The notes beneath the pieces are model-generated. The model searched no databases, was not told the DNA's origin, and saw only the letters and a list, made by a program, of their open reading frames with translations. A DNA stretch of 64,000 bases from Botrytis cinerea B05.10 (lineage: Eukaryota; Ascomycota; Leotiomycetes; Helotiales; Sclerotiniaceae), in assembly GCF_000143535.2 (NCBI RefSeq), contig NC_037324.1, positions 1,302,001 to 1,366,000 of the forward strand, given 5' to 3'. This document shows, one piece after another, positions 56,253 through 64,000 of this stretch. Within the stretch, counting starts at the first letter, position 1; each line of letters opens with the position of its first letter. A program made the position numbers and the translations under genes.

Positions 56253-56375
56253 TGGCGGTGCTGGGAATCGAACCCAGATTGAAGCGGGGATTGTAGAGCT
56301 TGTAACAGCCCATCTTCGTGAAGACCCGTAGAGGAGAAACCACAACACCACGTGCTACCATTACACCACACCACC
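56253..56375 (-). tRNA. intron-containing tRNA, anticodon best read as GTG (His)
   Basis: The acceptor arms GGTGGTG (56375-56369) and CACCGCC (56260-56254) pair, with one G-U, followed by discriminator A at 56253. D-arm GTGT-AATGGTA-GCAC follows, containing A-box-like TGGTGTAATGG. The T-arm CTGGG-TTCGATT-CCCAG contains B-box GGTTCGATTCC. The anticodon loop TTGTGG places GTG at 56343-56341 after the invariant T. The intron is about 49 nt starting after the purine at 56340 and ending near 56291; it contains CTACAA, complementary to the anticodon loop, as in known pre-tRNA folds. The anticodon stem (TGGTG with CCCCG) has one T-C mismatch, so the exact 3' splice point and identity are uncertain. 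A Pol III T-tract follows. Confidence 0.75.
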
Positions 56376-57284
56376 ATTGTATATGCACCCATTCGTCACC
56401 AACCGGCTTGATGAAACAAGATCGGCTGGATGTTGATATGAGATTCAGAAGAAACTGATTATGATTGGAAGACGTTGTGTAAATACATATTACACGGCTT
56501 AGAGGTACTTGTGTTGGGAAGTGGAGAGGTGTATCCAGAAATCTAAGATTTAAGCGAAGTATTGTGGGGGCTGGTAGGGCTACGGGAAATGACAGGACGG
56601 CTCGGAATTCGGAATAATTTCTAGATTGCTGGGGGGTTCTTTCCCGAAATTTGCACGGGCAGAATGATGTGATTATCTGGATTGCTTTTTGCTTGGCGTA
56701 GATTAGACATGCAGGTACATACGTGTACGATATATTTTTTTGGAGAAAAAAGAAAGAAGACGTTGAGGATCGAGAACGTCGTGTAACTAGTGATATCTTG
56801 AAATGTTTTGTTGGTATCGAAAAAAACCAAAATATTTGTAACGATCTGGACAAATTAGCCTTTGCTTCCTTTGAAGCCTTGTTGGGAATTTCGCCAGATA
56901 TTTTGTTTTTTACGACGTATTCTACAAACCCGAAGATGATCGATCATCAGGTCTTACAGTTTGGAGTTAGCATTTATAGTTGGGAACATACTAGAGGGCC
57001 TTGATAAGATTATCTAGGGGGTTATTTTATGATGAGATGTAGGATATAAAAGAATTCTAGAACGTTGCATTTTCGCATTGAGAATAGTTTTCAATCAAGA
57101 CAAAGACAAAGACGAAACGAAGCAGTAGTTCATGAGAATGGTAAAAAGTCATTTGTATTTGTAAAAAAGGGCTATCTAAAGATAGAACAAGAAGTGAACC
57201 TCTACACTGTCATCCATCAAGATGAATCAAACTCTATGGCATCCAAATATCTCACCCACGAAATCTCCCTTCTAATCCGCACAC
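56376..57284. other. intergenic between tRNA and CBM1 gene
   Basis: About 900 bp. It holds the upstream region of the tRNA gene and the 3' region of the CBM1 gene, with no coding sequence supported. Confidence 0.5.
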
Positions 57285-58115
57285 TTAAGACTGGTAGTAG
57301 ATACATTGAGAGTAGTATGGGTTCTGGACCTGGCAGTGGGTACCCTCCACACAGGTGGTGGATCCGACGTAGTTAATACCTCCACATTGGTAGTAGGCAG
57401 CGATAGCGCTGCCGGTTGGGTAGGCAGCACCACCGGTTCCTGAAGCAAAGCCGGTAGAAGCAATAGTTGAAGAAGCGCCGGTTGAGAAAGTTGTTGGGTA
57501 TGGTGGAAGGGAGTTGGCTGAGGTCTTGGAAGAGGAGGATGGAGCAACAAATGTTGAGGAGGTATCTACATCGGCACTCTTCAAGGTTGTTGGTACAACA
57601 GCGGCAGTGGTAGAGGCAGAGGCGGAGGCTTCTGGAATAGAGGTTGCGGGTTGTGGAGTCACAGTGACAACGACAGTCTCAGAAAGGTGGTTTGTGATGG
57701 TGGTTGTGTACAAAGCAGTGCTTGGTGTAGCAAGGTCAGAACTGACTGCTGGTGCGGAGGTGACGACAGAGGCTTCGGAGCTTGTTGCTGCGGCGGAAGT
57801 TGCTGCCACAGATGATGCTGCCACAGATGATGGTGCAACTGAAGATTCTACTGCCGAAGATGGCTTAGGTTTGCAAGGCTTCGATGGCTTTCCGGTTGGG
57901 CGAGCGAAACCAGATGAAGGTCCAGTTCCAGATGGGAAGGTTGGCTCCGATCCATTGAAGGCTCGGACTTGGTAACTATTTCGACGATCAGCAAATTGCG
58001 GCGATTGAATATGATGAGTAAATTGTACTTACTGGCCACCAGGACGATAGATATTTGTTGCCATAACAGATTGGCCGAGCGCGAAGCTGGCGAGGATGAC
58101 GGCGTTGCACTTCAT
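57285..58115 (-). CDS. secreted protein with C-terminal CBM1 cellulose-binding domain
   Basis: Two exons, 58115-58033 and 57975-57285, give 257 residues. A signal peptide at residues 1-19 ([19 protein letters not shown]) is followed by a short N-terminal region and then a long Ser/Thr/Ala-rich stretch of about 150 residues, probably O-glycosylated. The final 36 residues form a fungal CBM1: [18 protein letters not shown] then [11 protein letters not shown], with four cysteines and the aromatic residues used for cellulose binding. No catalytic domain is present, so this is a binding-only protein, perhaps a wall or substrate-attachment protein. The intron is 57 nt (57976-58032). Confidence 0.85.
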
Positions 58116-61100
58116 TTTCGTTGAGGTATGATTGTCGAAATCTTTATTTTTATTTTTTACAGAGGATCTGGCCTACTAATGTATTCTTGATGTGTGAGAA
58201 GAAGGTAAAAGATGGCACAGCCAAGAGATTGGGTTAAGAGCAGATCTTTGAAGAAAGAGAGACTGAAGGTGAGATACTTCGAAAGCTGGTAGAGAGAAGA
58301 GAAAATCAAATGAAAAGCTCAGAGATGAAGAAGTATTTGAGCAGTTCCAAAATGATAGTGGATGATTCCAGATCATTTGAATTGTGTGGGTCGATTCAAC
58401 AGCCGCCCCTCCATAATTTAAGGTATATTGATCTGGTGGATCAAGAAGCTTGAATGAAAGCTTGGGACAGATTTCAGCACTTGCTACTCACCAATCGCAA
58501 TGAATTGGAGGCACATGTAAAAAGAAAATTGGCTGATTATTTTCCTTCTTTCCCCTGGCAAGATTGTAGCTGTAGCCAGCCGTGGTTACCAATCTGACCG
58601 CCGCTGAAATGTTTCATTGATACTTAATCGTATAAAATTGACTTCATTTGTACGATGATATCTCTAATCTCTTTGAAAACAGCAAGACATGTGTTATCAA
58701 CCTCTCAGGGGAAAAGCCAGGGAATTTACTGGTAAAAACATTAGAAATATATGAAAATCATCTTATGTTGAATGAGGAAACTTTCGTTCTAGATTTCTTA
58801 ATGACATTCAGGGGTGGATACATCACCCCTAGTCCCAAATAGGCAAAGCGCTGTCGTTTAATATAGTGGGTTTGATTAACGACGTTTCGAATTGACGATT
58901 TGTAAAGTAGGCCGAGATACTTCATTCAAAATGTTCCAACCAAATCATCAAGATTATGACGACAAGCTTCGTAAGATACGCCATCAATACTCTTTTCTTA
59001 GAATCTCACTTTGTCAAACTTCAAAGGCGCGCTTACTTGCATTCAACAACATTGAATCCATGATACCGCATCTCAATCTAGGCATTCGAGCCGCCTTCGA
59101 AGCCAAAAGATTTTGTGCAAGCTCACAGCTTCCTTGGCCGCCGAGTCAACAACACCACCACCATCGAAAAGTTTCCTCAGATCGGATTCTCATTTTTTTG
59201 TGATTGTGATATGCAAAGAATAAGCGGTCACTTCGGATGTCCGGTTCTTATCAGCCCAATCATTCCATCAATTGTTTCCACGGACTGGGGAAACACAACC
59301 TTGCCAATCCCCCTACCATTACAGTAGCAAGGGTTTCTACAGTGATAGACCTTATCACATCAATATAAATATCCCTGATTTGGTGAAAATCTCGAACCAG
59401 ACACTCCAGCCAAGTAAGCAAGGTTTTGTCAAGTTGTCTCTATGATACAAGATCGTCGCTGAGAAAAATCTTTGATTGCTCAAATTTACAATACGAAAAG
59501 TTTAAAAGAACCAAATTTTGTTGCCCAAATTCTCATTTCAATTTGATTGTTGAACAGAACATATATTGCTTTGGTGGCTGTTCGACGCTCATTGAATTTC
59601 GAACGCCAAGGCTTCGAGACATCAATAATAATTTGTACCATGGCTTTCTGACAGCGGAGAATTTTCTGGAACTTTAATCGAACTCAGCCCTCACCGTTAG
59701 TTCTTTCTAAGAGTATGTATATATTGCGGCAATTTATGCAAATGAGATCGACAAGCTAAAACTCCGTCCGATGTTTCCCCCCTTTCAACCCATCATGATG
59801 AAAGGCTTGCGGAGTGCTCCATCTTTCGAGATCAGGGGAAGTTACCGAACGAGTCGTCGCTCCAATTGTTCCCTCTACCACTATCTATCACTAACCTTAA
59901 GTCTGCTTGTTTGAGTCCATACTTCTACCAAATTTCTTAGACACCTGTGAGCGTTTTCATATTGAGCTTCCTCGGTGCAACTCTTAATCGTTGACCTGTT
60001 TATGCAAAACGCTCTTTTTCAAATCATTGGTACCTGAGGGGGAGTGAACTCACATACATACCCTCCACTAGACTTGTCACATAGCTGCATCAAACCATGG
60101 GGAAGCTCTTGGCAGAAGACAAAAGTCTCAACAGCCCCTTCATCATATAATGATGAGAGAGTTTGTCACCTCATTCTATCAACGAATTGATTATGTTCAC
60201 ACGTTGCAAGTCTTTCTTCTGGTTGCATCTATTCACGGTACCCCGAGAGGAAGTGGGGGCAAGGCAGGTTTAAACAGAATTTCACGAGATGACGTCGCGA
60301 ACATTGTTCTTGTCAGTCAAGATTTCGAGAACTTCTCTGTCTCCATTGACAAGGCCCGACGCTTTTTAACTATCAACGGGGCATACCATACGACTAAAAC
60401 TGTCTGTCCGATCTAGAATCTTATAATTTTAGTTGTTGGTTTGACGAATTCTCTGTTGCAAGGCCTCAACGTTGGCCTGCAAAAAAAAAAAAAAACATTG
60501 CCTTTCGGGCATGAAACGCGATTTTGAATGTTTTTAGCCGCCTTTTGTTACACATAACTCCATGGTATGTTTATTTTTGTATGCATTTAGTCACCGTATT
60601 AGGGTACAACGGATTGGTACCGGAAAGCTGTCTACTCTTTCACGAAGAAGTGAGCCAACGGTCTAGCATTTTTTTCTCTTCAAAAATTCTTGCTCGGAAG
60701 AGCTCTCGAACAACCTAAACCGCCGTATACACGACCTTATCTGCGAGGAAATTTTCAATACGGCCCTGTTTTCTGGTATAAGTATACGCCATGAGTAACA
60801 CGAGATTATGGTTGACTACACTCATCTCATTCAGGCTCAAGGATCACAGCACTACACTCTATGCTGAATCACACACATCCTCGAAACTTCCACCTGATCG
60901 ATAGAATTAGTCGATATGACACGCAAGAAGACAGCCTCTAATGCTTCCATCCGTGCAATTCATACTACTTCAGATACAGAGTCAGCGGAAAGCGATTCCT
61001 CATTCGTGGCTAAAGAGAACAAGACCGGCAAAGAGTTACAGAAAATGAGTCGGAAATTCACAGGCCAACTTGCTCCGCATCAGAAGAAAGATCACACTCC

Positions 61101-62825
61101 CCCCAAGAAGTAACAATTTTTAGAATATGATCGTTAGATTTCGGGATCTCAGGACGACGTTGGATCTAGTGGATGGTGTTTCATAGCGCGAATGGGTGGT
61201 TGAAGTAACGTTTCTCTATTATAACAATATAATACACATCGTTCTTTGCTTGTTTTTTGCTCGATTTCTTGGTTCTTGAACTCTTCGGGAACATATGGTG
61301 TACTGGCATCCATATTTTCCAAAGCAGAGTTCTGCATCTGAGGACTTTCCTGCACTCGCAATTAGTTTTCGGCCTATCAGTATCTCATAGTATCTTATAC
61401 TTGACTTTCGAAGTTTGCCTACGTCACACGCCATATTTTGTCACCACTCAAGGGCTCTGCAAACGTTATTCAGTCCTCCAATTCCCATCAACCAAGCGAG
61501 TTCGAACTCTACTTGGACATTTCTCATTAGCCAGATGTCCGGGGAAAAAAAGCACCGATTATTCATGAGCAAGTGGTGATATAGACCCTATCTACACTAC
61601 CGTGGCTATTTTACATCTCTGAATGGATGCAAGAAATGAATTCTACCCACTTAGAACTCAGTCATTCTCCGATCTCATAATGCGTACTCTGATCGGTGTG
61701 AGATTACATAATTTCAATATACAGAATATCTTAAGTGTAACCTTGCCAAGTGTTGTGAGTGACACGTCCGATTGTTCGATGAATTGCTCGATATCTATCA
61801 AGCAATCTTTTTGAGAGGTCGGTGTTAAAAATCAAACTTATTCTGGCACTCGTTCTATTCAATATTTTAGACCTTTCACTGTGCAATTCTTTTTTTCTTT
61901 CCTCTTCTTTCCTTTCCTCCCAATCACTATCATTCCCCACCTTGATCTCTAGGAAAAAACAAGAAACTTCCCCCTCCCCCTCCCCTCAGAAACAAAGGGG
62001 GCTCCAAAATTATTGCACATTGCTAACACAACATACGAGCCACATAACCATACAAATGGACCTAGCAAGAACGAACCTCGAGGCATGCAATGCCTATCGC
62101 AAAAACCTGAGCACAAGGATCTTCTCTTCGGCTTTAGAATATCTTCAGACCAACGAGGTAGCTAAAACTCTTCGAAATAAAGGACAGGAGTTTAGGAGAT
62201 GAGCTGTATTGCGCACTTTGATTTTCTGTGTTCTTTCGATTACGGAGTGAGAGAGATTTCAATCTTGGAGGTCTGCCCAAAAGATTACTGTGGGATGTGA
62301 CTGAGATATCACATGTATTAGAGATCCTTTCATCCTTCAAAATAAAGAGAAACCCTTTTCATAAGATAGAGATTGAGGTATTCTGCCACCTGTCACTTTT
62401 GAAGCAATAGAAATTAAGCTTATGGTCAGATACTAACTAACAAAGTGGACACCTAAGTCCGACAACGCAAGATTTCTTTTGGCAGTAGAGAGTTAATCAG
62501 GGATGAACAGTATTCATTTTTGTGTGTGATACTAAAGCAATACTCTCCTCTCAAGTCATAGACCGAGACCACAGGTAATATTTTTCTTGAAACCCGATCG
62601 CCGAGACCAAGATGTGCGTTTTTCCTTCCTCCCTTATGTCAATTTAGCTTCAGCCTGCGAAACCCACATATCATTCCGTATTAATGTCCATAGCTTCAAA
62701 TCCAAACATCATGCTATTTCAACTCAATCATAACCATACCCAGCAACGTTCCCTCAGAATATCCCCATCCCTCATCTTCCATTCCACATACCCCCCCCCC
62801 CCACCCTCTCCTCTCATCTCGCCCC
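58116..62825. other. 4.7-kb gene-poor region with unexplained open stretches
   Basis: The first part is the CBM1 promoter. Plus-strand open stretches of 60-100 codons lie at 58892-59203, 59115-59327, 59426-59677 and 60150-60416; some have coding-like runs, but I could not join them with valid splice signals in a single frame or recognise any domain. A run of 15 A lies near 60481-60495. One 65-codon frame is listed separately. The stretch could be a degraded or lineage-specific gene, or noise. Confidence 0.5.
60916..61113 (+). CDS. possible small hydrophilic protein
   Basis: A 65-residue frame with an ATG start (MTRKKTASNASIRAIHTTS) and a Lys/Ser/Thr-rich, acidic middle. No signal peptide, no motif and no visible introns. 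It lies in the gene-poor stretch. Charged composition makes it more protein-like than its neighbours, but length and lack of similarity leave it weak. Confidence 0.25.
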   Translation: MTRKKTASNASIRAIHTTSDTESAESDSSFVAKENKTGKELQKMSRKFTGQLAPHQKKDHTPPKK

Positions 62826-63158
62826 TCACTTCTTCCCTTCCTCACCCTCATAACTATATCCCAAACCCTCCGCTCCAGCATCATTACTCCAATGCTCCTT
62901 CTTCAAACCCTCTTCCACATGCAATCTCTTGAGATCCTGATGATTCCAACTTTGCCGTCTGTCAAGATTGGGTTTCCAGGTCTCGGCTGAAGATGGTAGG
63001 GCTTCGCCGCCAGAATTGCGTCGGCCGTCAGGGATGGATACTTCCATGATCTCGGCGAGGTGAGAGGCTGTGGAGTCGAAGCTGGACTTGGAATGGTGGG
63101 GGAGGGAAGCTTCGTCGCCGTGATTAGGTTTGGGTTGCTGAGATGCGATTGATGTCAT
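62826..63158 (-). CDS. small hydrophilic protein of unknown function
   Basis: An intronless frame of 110 residues starting MTSIASQQPKPN. The sequence is hydrophilic, Ser/Glu/Lys-rich, and has the segment RRQSWNHQDLKRLHVEEGL, a pattern I associate with short conserved fungal proteins of unknown function. No signal peptide or membrane segment. It ends in acidic-basic residues (EGEEGKK). Codon use is ordinary. I cannot assign a function. Confidence 0.5.
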   Translation of the reverse strand: MTSIASQQPKPNHGDEASLPHHSKSSFDSTASHLAEIMEVSIPDGRRNSGGEALPSSAETWKPNLDRRQSWNHQDLKRLHVEEGLKKEHWSNDAGAEGLGYSYEGEEGKK

Positions 63159-64000
63159 ATTGGTTTGTTCGAGGTTGGCTTGGAGGTTGAAGGTGTTGAT
63201 GGTGTTAGAGGTATTGAACGGGTCAATAGATGGGCAGAGTGTAGATTTGTTTGCAATTTGTCAATTGAGAGGCTGATAAATGGATATATGATTCAATGAG
63301 GAAACAGTTTTGTTTACTATTGATTGATTGCAAGATGCCGATCGAACTTGAGTAAATGGCAGGATAGCTTTATTCGCGATGTCTCGATTATCGAATGACG
63401 TCAATGGTTAAAGAAGATATGCTATCAAAACACGGAAACCGCAATGAGCTTTTGAGTTTCTGATTTTGCGTGCTTGTAATTGTGCAGGTGGTGAATGGAA
63501 AAGTAGATATTGATTATCGGTTATTCAGTCGAATATAAATACCCCCATGAAATCATTCGACCGAGGATATAGAATCATGAGAGTTCAATTAACATACCGT
63601 CATATAGCATATCATCATTCATCATACCATCCGTTAGCATGCCACCAACGAACATGCCACCAGTTAGCATACTCGTCTCCTATTCACATATAGACGCCCA
63701 ATCAGTAAGCCAGTAAGCCAGTAAGCCAGTAAATATCGATACAACCTCACCAAGCAAGAACGATGATAAACGGTAATGACGATCTCCAGTCTTCAACAGC
63801 CGAATAAACTTCCAATCGATGATCTTACCCCTCTTCCCCAACCCATCCTCCAAATCCAATCAGCATTCATACAGTCACCACACCAATAAAGAAATACTCT
63901 GACCTGATGGGGAAACGGACTCCTCTCATACATTATTGGCGCATAGGTGGTATGACACGTTTTCTTTCACACATATCCATTTGTCAAAACATGTGTGTCC
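63159..64000. other. upstream region of the small hydrophilic gene, to window end
   Basis: No coding region is supported. It includes a four-copy 8-bp tandem repeat at 63703-63732 and a GTTAGCAT / CATGCCACCA repeat near 63631-63670. The window ends here without a clear gene. Confidence 0.5.
63703..63732. repeat. 8-bp tandem repeat CAGTAAGC
   Basis: About four copies of CAGTAAGC head to tail, ending in CAGTAA. Non-coding. Confidence 0.8.

Noticed and set aside
57514..57975. 153-codon plus-strand frame over the CBM1 gene
   Set aside because: It is antisense to the Ser/Thr-rich region, whose repeated GCT/TCT codons keep the opposite frame open.

Overview
The window is chromosomal DNA of a filamentous ascomycete. 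The reasons are short GT..AG spliceosomal introns (about 45-190 nt), AT-leaning intergenic DNA rich in microsatellites, and a gene set typical of Pezizomycotina: a CTF1/Far-type zinc cluster regulator, a fungal TRP-type vacuolar channel, a SEC9 t-SNARE, a fungal rhodopsin-like membrane protein and a CBM1 protein. Overall flavour suggests Leotiomycetes (Botrytis/Sclerotinia-like), but that placement is an inference. I support 18 protein-coding genes (13 of them spliced), one intron-containing tRNA gene with its Pol III terminator, one structured inverted-repeat element, and many tandem repeats. Exon joins were worked out by hand from splice signals and from reading frame; every spliced model sums to a multiple of three.

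Layout. 1-7 kb: zinc cluster regulator (+) and a cytosolic LysM protein (+). 7-9.6 kb: gene-free, microsatellite-rich. 9.6-20.4 kb: a compact block with a YVC1-type channel (-), a NIF3-like small protein (+), an RNase H (-), a GTPBP1-like GTPase (-) and SEC9 (+). 20.4-25.7 kb: a 5 kb gene-free stretch with several tandem arrays. 25.7-37.5 kb: RING-finger protein (+), DEAH-type RNA helicase (+), APC2 (-), vezatin/Inp2-like membrane protein (-). 40.6-43.7 kb: rhodopsin-like seven-helix protein (+) convergent with an AlaX editing protein (-). 46.3-49.3 kb: an unrecognised three-exon gene and EMC6 (both +). 50.9-51.2 kb: an imperfect inverted repeat enclosing six 21-bp units. 52.3-58.1 kb: flavin monooxygenase (+), tRNA (-), secreted CBM1 protein (-). 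58.1-62.8 kb: gene-poor. 62.8-63.2 kb: a small conserved-looking hydrophilic protein (-).

Most genes are housekeeping: ribosome biogenesis helicase, tRNA proofreading, APC/C, exocytic SNARE, ER membrane complex, vacuolar calcium release. Neighbours are functionally unrelated and there is no operon or biosynthetic cluster. The accessory-looking part is 49-64 kb, where genes are sparse. The best candidate for something undescribed is the 50.9-51.2 kb inverted-repeat element. Also worth attention are competing splice acceptors that decide whether the zinc cluster protein and the RING protein are full length.
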